Positions 1-10,400 of a DNA stretch of 64,000 bases are shown in pieces (the first letter of the stretch is position 1; each line of letters opens with the position of its first letter). Below the pieces are notes generated by a model. That model worked only from the letters and a program-made list of their open reading frames with translations. It did not search any database and was not told the origin of the DNA. Both the position numbers and the translations under genes were made by a program. The stretch lies in contig NC_049986.1 in NCBI RefSeq assembly GCF_000003815.2, forward strand, positions 2,507,685 through 2,571,684, read 5' to 3'. Origin of the DNA: Branchiostoma floridae. Taxonomy: Eukaryota > Chordata > Leptocardii > Amphioxiformes > Branchiostomatidae.

Positions 1-130
1 CGTTTCCAAAATCATATCCAGTTGCTTGAGTAACAGTACTGCTTTTTGGCATATCTTATTACCTGGATGTCACGCCATATATTGAACTATTTTGGTAGAT
101 GTTTGACTTTGAGCTGTGGAGAAATACAAT

Positions 131-205
131 AATGAATGAAAGACCTTTATTTTACATCTATGCTCAAGCAAGCTAAGTACAGGTCGTAGTGTTAAGTCAA
201 ATTTG
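131..205 (-). repeat. Retroelement tail fragment
   Basis: The segment with GACCTTTATTTTACAT followed by GCTAAGTACAGGTCGTAG resembles 32551-32612 (GACCTTTATTGCACAT then GCTAAGTATAGGTCACAA). Two diverged copies of one sequence in the window suggest a dispersed retroelement 3' end. No coding capacity is seen and the family is not identified. Confidence 0.35.
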
Positions 206-351
206 ATACGTGTATAAGAAAAGTGGTATATTTCTACATTTTACAGTATCTACTACATACTGGTATGTGCAATTTAAACTATAATACCTTTTTATTTGCA
301 AGTTCCTGTCAGAGGATGACTACAACACCTAACTTATACATTTCTATTTGT

Positions 352-460
352 TGATTCTATCAACTGTCGTAATATGTCAACAAAATGTCCCTGTAGCTCA
401 ACTGGTAGCAGCCTCATTGCTGAGGTCATTGTTCAAATTAGTTGGTAACTAACCTAACTT
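352..460 (+). repeat. Truncated tRNA-like SINE copy with shared flank
   Basis: This stretch carries an A-box-like TAGCTCAACTGGTAGC and matches 5245-5343 closely, including about 30 bases upstream of the tRNA-like head (GTCGTAATATGTCAA). The copy ends before the B box that the 5281 copy retains. Because non-SINE flank is also shared, a local duplication is as likely as two independent insertions. Confidence 0.6.
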
Positions 461-1323
461 ATAGTAATTAGAAAAGAATGACATAGTGCGAGAGAACAAT
501 GCTATTCGAATATTAATAAGAAATGCTGATCATGATCTAAGCCTTTTGGATTTGACTTTTTTTAAACAAGAGTTATTGTAATATTTGGTACGTTTGTTAC
601 CTGTCAGTATATAGGACGGGAATGGTGTATTAGAATATGATGACTCACGAGAGCTAGTCTCTACCTGTGTCTCTACCAGACTCCCGCCTGGCCGAATAAT
701 ATAGGGGACTTTGGCCAAGTTATGAATAATAGTATAGTAGGAGCTAATTGGCCTAGGAGTGAACTGATCGGTCGGTGGATAGCTGGATAGACTGCAAAAG
801 ACTGTCTGAAATCCCATGGCAACTTATTTGTCCCTATTTGGCCAAATTCTCCTGTTTTTTTCATTCAGCTGACACGCGTACGTCTGCTTGGAGACAACAC
901 GAAAGCAGCCATACGTCTGGGCATTAAACAATAACACGTTAGAGCTTGTGTCATATGGCATCATATTGTGGTTGATGTTTTTTGGCTTGTTCATCCATTC
1001 TTGATTGAGATGAATTTGAATGTTTCTTTTTTCTTAATTCTTACATCTTAGAGGATAGTGGGATGGGTGTGCCAGAGATTTTATGATTAGCTGAGATTTA
1101 AGCTAGAGAACAAAGTAGCCTATGTTATCTCCATTTCTCAATCGATTAACGATACAAGACGGCCGGCCTCAGTGACCAAAACTGACATGCGGCGAAGATG
1201 ATGATGAATGATACACGATGAAGCAAAAAGAGTTTACAAAATATTTCAAGTTGGTATGAGATCTCCGAACACTTGTTTTTGTTTGTTTGTTTATTTGTTT
1301 GTTTGTTTGTTTGCTACTTGTAG
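461..1323. other. Non-coding stretch, no gene seen
   Basis: No exon-like ORF was found on either strand. A (GTTT)n tract at about 1277-1312 forms the pyrimidine-rich end of the intron before the acceptor at 1322-1323 of the CUB gene. Confidence 0.5.
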
Positions 1324-1994
1324 GGCACTTCTGGAGAGCCGTCTAAAAAACGAGAGACTCTGACGACGTCTGTATCCCCGTCTCTAGTGAGCAAAACTTT
1401 CCCGAAGCTTCAGTCCAACCCGCCGGCTCCCCTCGTCTCTACCCTTCCGAGCGCTGTTCGTAACATCAGTCCTTCCCCGCCTCGCACCCTCGCTCACGGC
1501 TCACTGCCGGTGACTTCTCCTCGCCAAAACGCTATACCCATTTCACCTCCAATGACCACCCGTGCAACCTCCATCTCCACCCGCACTACCCTAATAACCA
1601 CCCGTACAACCTCCATATCCACCCGCACTACTCCAATAACCACCCGTACAACCTCCATAAACACCCATACTACTTCAATAACCACCCGTGCAACCTCCAT
1701 ATCCACCCTCACTAACCCAATAACCACCCGTGCAACCTCCATAACCACCCTCACTACCCCAATAACCACCCGTGCAACCTCCATAACCACCCTCACTACC
1801 CCAATAACCACCCGTACAGCCCCAATCATAACCTGCCCACCCCCAGTCATGACCGTTGAGTCCGCCACTCCTTGTCCTGGGAACGACACCACCAGGGTAT
1901 TTGTGGACAACGGGACGGTGTCGTCCCCAGGGTACCCAGAGGAGTACCCTCCATGCATGTGCCGCACGTGGATATTTTGGACCAGTCCTGGAAA
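1324..1994 (+). CDS. CUB gene exon A: Thr-rich linker plus first half of CUB
   Basis: The exon opens after a polypyrimidine/GTTT tract and TTGTAG, and closes at the strong donor GTAAGT (1995). The frame is open throughout and includes about 21 codons upstream of the GTG at 1387, which is not a start. Residues encoded by about 1552-1830 are almost purely Thr, Ser, Ile and Arg, as expected for an O-glycosylated mucin-like stalk. The CUB domain begins at CPGNDTTRVF near 1870 and is cut by the intron just after RTWIFWTSPGK. Confidence 0.75.
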
Positions 1995-4900
1995 GTAAGT
2001 TCAGATGAGTAATATCTTATCTGAAAGTTGCATTTCTTGTTGTTGTTACCTCCATGAAAAATGGAGGTATAGTTTTTGGTGTGTCTGTGTGTGTGTCTGT
2101 CTGTTTGTTTGTGTTTGCGGATATTTGTGGTAAGTATAACTTTAGAACCTCTTGATGGATTGTAATTACATTTAGTATGTGGGTAAGTGTTGGGAATACA
2201 AAGGTCAAGGTCAATTTTGGGCCCCCTAGATCTTGGTCTGCAGCAGAACTTCAATTTTATGTATCCTTTGACCTGGACATGCTATGGTCTTGATTTTCAG
2301 GTGGCTTATAGCTTGTGTTATAGGTTTGGGCCTCCGAGTTTTCATATTGTAGCCTGGTATCCAGTTATATAGCTCCCGAGTCTCTTCTGTCCTCTCTGAA
2401 AAGGAAAATACACACAGAAAGGACAACAGAGTCCAAAAGCTGTAATACGGCTGGATACCAGACTATTCATATTGTACTGTTAAGTTTTTCGTGATTATTC
2501 AGCCAAAAGCATTTTTTGTCAGACTGAAACCCAACAGTCATAAGTTCAATTTTTTACTCTGTGACACTGGAGGGTAACCTCCAGTAACAGAGTATTGTAA
2601 TCACTTTGTGCGTTGGCTGTTCGCACCCATATCTCTATGTTCCGTATGCCGCAATCGCATGTGGATTGGCATGTCGTCTGTACTCGGTTAGGAAATGATG
2701 CACGTTGGTGTTTTTTTCGCCGTAGCTGTTTTTATTACGGAAGTAATAATTTCAGTTTTCACCCCTACGCCGTCCGGTTTAGTGGTTCAGGTCTTCCTTA
2801 TGATTGTGCCTTAAGCGTTGTAGTTATTTGATAACGTCAAGCAGATGTTGGCCTCGTCGGAATATGCCATCTCGTTCGGGCTTTGCGTTTCCAATATTGA
2901 GGTTGGTTTGACATAGCATACTGTTAACATTTTGCGCGGTTGATAGTCATATGCATGTTATGGTTAAAATGTGTTTGATCTTTGGGAGCCTTTTTTTTCG
3001 CGGTAGCTATTTTCATTATCGATGTAATAATTTGAGATGTCACCCCTATTTCCCTGGTATTGTAGACCAGCTGGCTTATAGACGCTGGGGTCTGGCAATT
3101 ACTTATCTCGAAGCAGATATGGGGTTATTTCCACAGCTGTGGTTGACCTACTTTTTAACGTGGTGTACGTCTCAAGTATCCATTGTGAGGCGCTGTTGTT
3201 GTTACCTCCATGAAAAAATGGAGGTATAGTTTTGAGTGTGTCTGTGTGTGTGTCTGTGTGTGTGTGTGTCTGTCTGTGTGTCCGCATATTTGTGGTCATC
3301 ATAACTTGAGAACCTCTTGATGGACTACGATGATATTTGGTATGTGGGTAGGGGTTGGGAAGACGAAGGTCAAGGTCAATTTTGGGCCCCCTGGTGTGTG
3401 ACCTTGGTACTGCAGCGCAACTTCCGGTTTTGCTCTCTCGGTGTTCTGAACATGCTATGGACAAGATTTTTAAGTATTAGATAGCTCTTGCGCTCAGGAA
3501 AAAATTACGTAAGTTTGGGCCCCCTAGCGTCTAGTTTGGGGATAGCAGGGGCATTTTTGTCAAAAACTTCTGACGAGGATAACTCAAGAAGGGAACAACG
3601 GATTTTCATCATTTTTGGTATGTAGGTACCTTAGACAATGTTGTACAAGATTAAATACTAATTATGCAAAATAGGAGTACATTTGCATAATTAATGAGGA
3701 TATTATATCATGGCAGTTTTTTCAATGTATCTCTTGTTCTGGATGTGATATGGTCTTGACATTTGGCTGGTAGATAGCTTGCAGTGTCATGACAAAGTGG
3801 GGCAGGTTTCAGCCCCCTAACATGTAATTTCGGAACTGCAGGGGCGTTTTTGTCAAGACATTCTAAAGAGGATAACTGCAGAAAAGATTGATGGATTGGC
3901 ATCATTTTAGGCATGCGGGTACCTTAGGCAAAGATGTTCATAATGATATACATTTTATGCGAATTAGGACCTAATTTGCATAATTAATGAGGAAATTGTA
4001 TAATTCCATTGTTTTCAATAACTGGACTTCAATAAGTGTAACACATGTTAAGTATGATGGGTGGAATATAAGCAGATACCAAATATGGTAATGAGGAACT
4101 TATTTGCATAATTTATGTAAAAATTGCAAAAACGCTTTATGATTAATAATGGGAATTTTATAATTGTGACATGTGTATGTTAGTCAATGATGAACAATAC
4201 CATGCATAAATTATGTTAATGTGTTAGTCAATTGCATAAAATTTACAAAAGCTCTAAATTTTCATGGAGGTATGAGGTCGCCGAACTCTAGTTTCATTTG
4301 TGTCGTTCGATTGAGACGTTGACTTAAATTTGTTTTGTTTGTTTTGTGTTTTAAATTTGGCAGTGATAGGTATCGTAGCTTTTAAGTAAGTTTTTTGTAT
4401 TAGCTGATGTGATGTGTCTTGTATGCGAGTCACTACTATATAGGTGGGGTGGCCATGCTATTAATCTGTCGGGTAGGAACGTGTCTTTTGTGACCGGAAC
4501 ACCGAAAGTAGAGGGAATTAGAAGGGACAGAAGGGGTATGATCTTGGAGGGAAATTATATTTTACACCAGGGATTGAAGGGTAGTTTTCATGAATGGAAA
4601 CTATATATTTCGCATATACACAGAATTAAGCCATTGTCGGTGGGAACTCAAACTTTAGGAAATTATTTCTGTACCTTGTATTTGTAGGACTTGGAGGAGC
4701 GTGTGCGTTGTATACGACATAGGTTGAGTATGTTTCGTCCCGGCTCACCGAAAGAAAGGCGTTATGATCAGGAACAGAACGGGACTGTTATGAACGGTGA
4801 TTATATTTGAACCATACACACAGATTGTTATGTCTGTAAACCAACCGTACAAACAAATACAGAAGCATTTACCTGCTTATCCTCATCATTAACAAACCAT

Positions 4901-5209
4901 TGAGTTTGTTACCTACGGTCACTTGTTCAATTTTTTTATTTGTTTGTTTGCAGACGTGTCGTCCTAAAGTTTCTCCACCTTGTGGTTGAGGAACACTACA
5001 AATGCAAATTCGACAACGTGACGATTGTCATCGACGGCAAACGCCCCGGGCAGACGTTCTGCGGCGGCGGGAATAACCAGTACGTCCCCCGCCCGCCTCC
5101 ATCCTCCATCACCGGTAATACCACTGTAGAAGTCACGATGAAGACTGACGACAGCGAACAGAATACTGGCATACAGCTCCAGTACAGCAGTATGTCAGAT
5201 CGTGGGTAG
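1324..5209 (+). CDS. Mucin-like/CUB domain gene, partial (join 1324-1994, 4954-5209)
   Basis: Two exons encode a Thr/Ser/Pro-rich region followed by a CUB domain, an extracellular beta-sandwich module used in secreted and membrane proteins for protein or carbohydrate binding. Splicing after 1994 (GAAA|GTAAGT) to 4954 (TTTGCAG|ACGTG) keeps the frame (phase 2) and joins the two CUB halves. The first half has CPGND, VSSPGYPEEYPPC and RTWIF. The second has LHLVVEEHYKCKFDNVTI, TFCGGG and MKTDDSEQNTGIQLQY. The acidic residues in EEHYKC, KFDNV and TDDSEQNTG are where calcium-binding CUB domains carry ligands. No signal peptide or start codon is visible, so upstream exons must exist. The frame closes at TAG 5207-5209, but a weak donor at 5204 (GTAGTA) could continue into further exons. 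The specific protein is not identified. Confidence 0.8.
1552..1829 (+). repeat. Coding minisatellite, 42-bp unit (Thr-rich)
   Basis: About six and a half imperfect copies of a 42-bp unit encode the 14-residue pattern TTRATSITTLTTPI and variants (TTRTTSISTRTTPI). The unit is divisible by three, so gain or loss of copies keeps the CUB frame. The array is expected to vary in length between individuals. Confidence 0.85.
2038..2350 (+). repeat. Dispersed element, 5' part (CTCCATGAAAAATGGAGG start)
   Basis: This stretch starts with GTTACCTCCATGAAAAATGG, runs through a GTGTGTCTG tract, then AACCTCTTGATGGATT and AAGGTCAAGGTCAATTTTGG. The same order occurs at 3199, 63440 and, inverted, at 20455. It lies in the intron of the CUB gene and is interrupted by a small MITE at 2351. 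Confidence 0.8.
2351..2462. mobile_element. Small MITE with 11-bp target duplication
   Basis: Terminal inverted repeats (CCTGGTATCCAG and CTGGATACCAG) flank about 112 bp. TTCATATTGTA occurs on both sides, which looks like a target-site duplication made by insertion into the 2038 element. CTGGTATCCAGGCTAG-like sequence also occurs near 59708, 59852 and 62338. Confidence 0.7.
2603..3198. other. Intronic sequence with diverged duplicate blocks
   Basis: Two blocks share T-rich motifs (TTTTTTTCGCCGTAGCTG near 2710, TTTTTTTCGCGGTAGCTA near 2992, each followed by TAATAATTT and CACCCCTA). This suggests an old tandem duplication. No coding signal is seen. Confidence 0.45.
3199..4291 (+). mobile_element. 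Complete non-coding element, about 1.1 kb, in CUB intron
   Basis: The element begins TTACCTCCATGAAAAAATGG and ends TTTTCATGGAGGTATGAGGT then CGCCGAACTCTAG. The sequence TTTTCATGGAGGTA at the 3' end is the inverse of the start. It contains the GTGTGTCTG tract, CTTGATGGACTACGATGATA and AATTTGCATAATTAATGAGG motifs seen in the copies at 47755 and 63440. No ORF of note is present, so it is probably a non-autonomous DNA element. Its superfamily is not identified. Confidence 0.75.
4292..4953. other. 3' part of CUB intron
   Basis: No gene is seen. Short similar segments at about 4498 and 4748 (ACCGAAAG followed by GGGA and TATGATC) suggest an old internal duplication. It ends in (TTTG)n and the acceptor CAG at 4951-4953. 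Confidence 0.5.
4954..5209 (+). CDS. CUB gene exon B: second half of CUB domain
   Basis: The acceptor is TTGTTTGCAG at 4953. The frame continues from exon A with phase 2 and reads KRVVLKFLHLVVEEHYKCKF, then DNVTIVIDGKRPGQTFCGGG and ends QLQYSSMSDRG before TAG. Cys in YKCKF and TFCGG are the third and fourth canonical CUB cysteines. Either the gene ends here or a weak donor at 5204 leads to more domains. Confidence 0.75.
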
Positions 5210-5280
5210 TAACACTTGCTTTTCAACACATCTATTCCATTTTGTTGATTTCTATCAAGTGTCGTAATATGTCAAAGGAA

Positions 5281-5395
5281 TGTCCCTGTAGCTCAACAGG
5301 TAGCAGCCTCATTGCTGAGGTCATGTTTCCAATTAGTTGGTAACTTTGAAACTTCGGTTCAATCCTGGGGAGGGCATCTCGGTTTCTTACAAATA
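5281..5395 (+). repeat. tRNA-derived SINE head
   Basis: An RNA polymerase III A box (TAGCTCAACAGGTAGC) and B box (GGTTCAATCC at about 5359) are spaced as in a tRNA-derived promoter with a long variable loop. GTCCCTG near the start pairs poorly with GGAGGGC at the end, so it is not a functional tRNA. A truncated relative lies at 352. Confidence 0.7.
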
Positions 5396-5969
5396 AACTT
5401 GTCAATATGGGCGTGTTTTGCATGAGTTTAATTCCTGATACCTCCTTTCCATTAAAGGAAAGGGGGATCGCTGCGCTCTCTCTCTCTCTCGCTCTCTCTG
5501 CGACAGAGAATTTAAACATATTGCATAGAAAAGAAACGATTTTATTTTACACTTTGTGTGTTTTGTTGTCAGCATTTACATGCTGTATGATATACCCAGT
5601 ATGAAAGCAAAGGTTACAAATATCCTATTTACGTCGCATTGAGAGCGCAGCGCGATTGCCGTCTAGTGGAATGGAAAAGTTTTACGTTATTTAAGTCTGC
5701 CAAAACCGCGGCTTCCGACCTTCTCATCAGCTATTCCATCTTGAGTAGCATGAGTTGATGTTTCTGAAAGCACTTAACATGTGATATTGATATAAGTTTC
5801 ATGCACCTTTTTCAGTGCAAATAAGCAAGTCTATTCTTTCTCTTGTCAATCTGTCTAATAGTAGCAATTGAAATGTACCAGAGAAATGAAAATATCAGAC
5901 GTTTTATGGAGATTGTGATTTTAACAAAGATATAGCTTTATGTGTCCTTGTTTTGAATTACCGAGAAAG

Positions 5970-6190
5970 GTTCCATCTAAGTAATGCAAGTAAACCTTTC
6001 TCCGCGAGTAGCCTATATCCGCTTTATCAAAAAACAGGATATAAAAGGATAGCAAGTTGACAGAGCTAGAGGGTGGTTTCAAACTGCAATATTAAAAAAT
6101 GACTTCAAACAACCGTCCGTCGATTCGATTTCCTTAAATACAGCGGATATAGGTTACCTCGCGGATAATGGTGAACTAGGGTTAAATCTT
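5970..6190. mobile_element. MITE, copy of the 10629 family
   Basis: Inverted ends CCTATATCCGC (about 6013) and GCGGATATAGG (about 6142) sit with CAAACTGCAATATTAAAAAA inside. The outer part AATGGTGAACTAGGGTTAA resembles the 10629 copy, which has the same internal CAAACTGCAATATT. Confidence 0.65.
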
Positions 6191-6795
6191 AAGCCGTGCC
6201 AAATGTGTCAGATGAAGTAAATCACAGTCACAGTCAAGGCGGCATGTGCAAAACAACTTTATTTGAGAAACCACAAGACTGTGTTGTCATATGTGACTTA
6301 CCATGCAGGATATTAACCAAGTTGACAATATAGTCCAGGTACTCACCAGCAAAGACATTTCTACAGCTCTGTCGGTGCCATTGAAGACACAGATAAATGC
6401 CACTTTATTCTAGCATAACGACCAGGTGAATTACCCAGCATGCAACGTCGTAGAAACGGGGTTGTCATTTTTTACTTACATACGGCCATGTTGATTTGAT
6501 TACATATATGACATCCGCGCGCATCAATTTTCGGCCATTTCCAAAAATACAAAAAAAAAGGTTTTCAGTCATACTTTGAATCGCACAAAGCAGCTTCAAA
6601 ATAAGCAAATATATGCCGTGTGTTCCACAGAAAAATATCGGAAAACGTATACTAATTTGAAAGAACATTCCAAGGTCAAAGAGGAGGTGAAAGAACCAAA
6701 ATGAAGAATCTATACTTCGGTATACTATATTTTGTGTGTTCCGTTACTTACTCAACCTTCCTGACCACTTAGTTTTCATAATGAAGGCAACTTTT

Positions 6796-6801
6796 TTTAT
6801 T
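6796..6801 (-). terminator. Candidate polyadenylation signal AATAAA for the nuclear receptor
   Basis: AATAAA on the minus strand lies about 410 nt past the receptor stop codon. Other minus-strand AATAAA copies occur further out, so the choice is a guess. Confidence 0.25.
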
Positions 6802-7209
6802 CTTACGCTCGCATCAGTTTTTAAATTCCCAGTGGATGTCATCCATATAGTCAACTAAACATGGCCTTTAAACATGTACACCAGCTGTACATGCTTTTGT
6901 ACATAGTATAGCATATCACACACACAAAGGAAACCATACAACATGTTACGTTGTGTGGCTTTGGCACAGTTTCTGACACACACAAAAAAACATTGAGTAT
7001 TCAGTAATGCACAACTACTTGAACTAGAGACAACACATATTGTCTACTTATAACAGGAAGAGACTTATACTAGTTTGTTACTAGTACACATTTTTGTAGC
7101 ACCAATGGTATATAGCTATGTTTGACGTCTAACAGTCAGAGAACGGAACGGAATAAAACTATAGTGCAGCCTGTATTGTTTAACATTGAGTAAACAAAAA
7201 GGCACATCT

Positions 7210-7403
7210 TCATCTACAAAGAAGCGCGTCCAAGAAGAATGGTAGTCTGCCATCTTCTTCCTTGACGATTATGGCAGCAGTGGTAAGTTCAGGTAGACGG
7301 ACTAGCAGCGACCCCAAGCGACAAGGATCTGCACGGCAGTTTTCCGTAAGGCACAGCTCGTCCAGCAACTGGTACAACACAGGCGTCGTGTCGAAGGGGC
7401 CAT
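7210..7403 (-). CDS. NR6A-like: Nuclear receptor exon 8: LBD helices 10-12, stop
   Basis: The acceptor CTTCCTCAG precedes 7403. The frame runs [20 protein letters not shown] through [16 protein letters not shown] to [13 protein letters not shown] and TGA (7212-7210). SLLVRLPEL is the helix 10/11 region and LPFFLDALL sits where the AF-2 helix lies. The usual acidic Glu of a strong AF-2 is replaced by Asp within FFLDAL, and GCNF also lacks a classical AF-2. Joining to exon 7 makes LFNQD, the form seen in NR6A proteins. Confidence 0.88.
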
Positions 7404-10400
7404 CTGAGGAAGTACCGCGAAGTCGTTAAAATGACTGGATCTTTCCCACTACAACCTTCCAAATTAATTTTTCCTAAATTCTGTAACGTTTTGAAAAAGT
7501 CATTGCCTTGTCCTAACATCTAAGTTGCCCATCTAACCAATATATATAATATTTGCCTCATATCATATTCTATGGCTGTTGAAAGGGGTGGGTACCGGTA
7601 CAGAAAATTCAGGTACATGTACGGTCCAGGTCCAGAGGATCATGTCCAGGTCCGGACCTGAACCTGGACCTGATCATCTGTGAACATTTGTAAATGGTTG
7701 ATACTCAAAACAATGGTCCATTTCGCTACAAAGGAACCGGTTTGCTGGAATATCCGACGTCCATTTGCGTTTTAAAATCCTATCTTCATATGCACGTAAA
7801 CAACTCTAAATGCTTCTGTTTTATACCAAATTTGACAGTAGAAACTCGGTAAAAATAGCTATCATAACTTTCGAATCGGTCCAAAACCCGGTTCACTGAT
7901 TTTTTTTCAGGTGCGGTTTTTCGTGGACCGGTTTAACAAGAAATCGGTTTTGTACCGGTACACCGAACCGGTACTCACCCCCTATCAGCTACCATTCAGG
8001 TAGGAAAAGAGGAGTTGTTAATGACCTTGATTGAAAAGCACCATGGCCTTCAAAATGACGTATTCTTCCCTGCTCATGTGCAACTTCTGCAACGTCGTGG
8101 TCACGTGGTGCAGACGCTCCAATACGCCAGTAAGTTCGTCTGTCTGTCCTTTTCTCTCCCCGCTGTCCCGGATGCTGTTGTGAGGCGTAGATCCTGTGTG
8201 CAAGAGACATGAAATGAAATGCATATAAATTATAATAAGAACAATGTTCTTCATACCATCGACACAGTGGAGTTTGAAAGGAAATTTAGACAACACATGT
8301 GCCAGCACATGTTGTGCAATTATCCAGATGGTGCAATAAAGCGTAGCTATCAAGCTGGACCGCATCAATACGGGACTTTGGTATTCCGTGCAATTTACAG
8401 AAGTGTGCAGTTATCCGTTGTGCAATTAACTTCTACCGTATCTTCTACCGTACTAGTATGTCTATGTTTGGTTGTGTCGTTGCAGAATGTAGTACAGTAG
8501 AAGCCACAACGGATAACTGCACACTGCTGTTAATTGCACGGAATCCCAAAGTCCTGTAGTGATGCGGTCCAGCTTGATAAATTTGCTTTGTTGCACCACC
8601 CGAATAATTGCACAAAATGTGCTGGCAAATGGGAGTGCAATTAAACGACTTCTTCTGTAATATATATATTGGGTGCATTTGCAGCCACCAGGTACCCAAT
8701 GTGTTGAGTATTGAGGCTGATTAACGTGGTCGACGCACGTCCCTACCGGAAGACAATTTCGTGGAATTCTTCGTGAGGCTACAGCATAATAGTAGATTGG
8801 ACTCGTTCCTCAGCTAACCGACATAGTGCGATAGATGTCGGTTAGCTGAGGAATGCGTCCACTCTACTATATACTGTTTGTGTCGTTGTCTTTTGAGCAA
8901 GCTTGTTGGGTGTGTTGGTGTGTGGCAGTATGAGACAACGAGACAGAAAGAGAGAGAGGAAGAGACACTTGCAATTTACCTCGCAAAGTGGCGAGGTACT
9001 TCTGTAGTCTCAGCTCATTGTAGTAGATCCTCTGCATCAGCGTCATCCGGGGTATTTCTGTGACGTCATCCTGTTGCCTTGGATACAGCCTGGGCTGTAT
9101 GATGCTGTCCATCAGAGTCAGCTCCATCCACTTGTTGCTGAGAAGTCTGGACAGGTCCTGCTGTCCGAACTTCTCCTGGAAAGGGAACTTCTTCAGCCAC
9201 CTGAAAAGTGACACAGACGAGCATTTAGGGCTGAATTATAGATTTATGAATATATTAATTGATATATTACTATTTATATATTACTATTCTTGTGCATTTG
9301 TCTGTCTCTGCTTATAGACTACAATATCACCAAAGTTGCCAGAGAGTCTGTGTAATGTACTTGTGACATTTCCTAATAAATGAATAAAATAAATTATAGA
9401 TTTAAATGTAAACTTGGGTGCACCCCTCCCACGACCCTTACCCAATGCATGGAGAATGGATAAAATGATCTCAACGATGCTACGATATATAAGGCATTCA
9501 GGTTATTTGTGGTGCCTCTTCCATGAGTCAACAAAGATGATTAATTTTGTACCATTGGAAAAGAAATTACACACGCGTTTTATTGATGTAACGTTATAAT
9601 TCATTGAGATTAATGCAGAAACAATGCAAATATGATTTGCCAAAGTTGATACAAGTATTCCAAACTTTTTGTGCCGAGTTTAGTATAAATCACAGAATGG
9701 TTGTGAAAACAAGGCTGTGACTAACGAAACTAACCGTACAAGCCTCGCCACCAAATAGTTGCCCAGGTTCTGTATCGCATGCGCAGTATCGCACCGCGCA
9801 TCCTCCAGGTCGTACAGGATATGCGCATGCTCAGTTGCCTCTCCGTTAATCTTTCCGTTCGCCGCTGGTTCTTCGCACTTAATTTGAGGACAAAAAATGC
9901 CTTGATTAAAGTTCAATTTCTACACATTCTTCTTATATTCTTGCAAAATTAAGGACACTTGTGATCCTAAATCGTATCCACATTCTCAATCATTTTCAAT
10001 CTCCAAATGATAATAACCTTCTATTTGAAATGTCAAAGCTATTGGCTAATATGACAAGCAATAAAATAGCAATATTAGATCGTTGGAAAAAGGAAATAAT
10101 CTAAATAAGGCAATCTGTATAATAATGACATCTAGTGCATTTTTTAGCACAATATGTCTTATTTTGGGGATTTCAATAATAAGGAATATCCTAGTGCGCC
10201 TGGTCTCTGGGCCGTTAACCACTCGAATGATGAGATAATGATGGGAATACAGTGCAGTAGATGATAATATCATACAGATTGTCTCATCCAAAATATTTCC
10301 ATCTTTAACGCTGTAATATTGCTAAGGTTGTCTTTAATGAACACTAGAACTACTCAGACAATTGAAGCAACATCTTTTCTACCAACCGCGAGAAGTTCTT

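Larger units (their letters stand above)
5396..7209. other. Intergenic stretch between CUB gene and nuclear receptor
   Basis: No coding exon is seen. It holds a (CT)n tract at about 5475-5505, a MITE at 5970, and on the minus strand the expected 3' UTR of the nuclear receptor. Confidence 0.5.

Noticed and set aside
1494-1967. 157-codon minus ORF with RVVM/EVARVVI repeats
   Set aside because: Antisense of the Thr-rich minisatellite; the plus strand carries the CUB frame with proper splice sites.
5281-5395. Functional tRNA gene
   Set aside because: A and B boxes are present but acceptor and anticodon stems do not pair properly, and a second truncated copy exists; a SINE head fits better.
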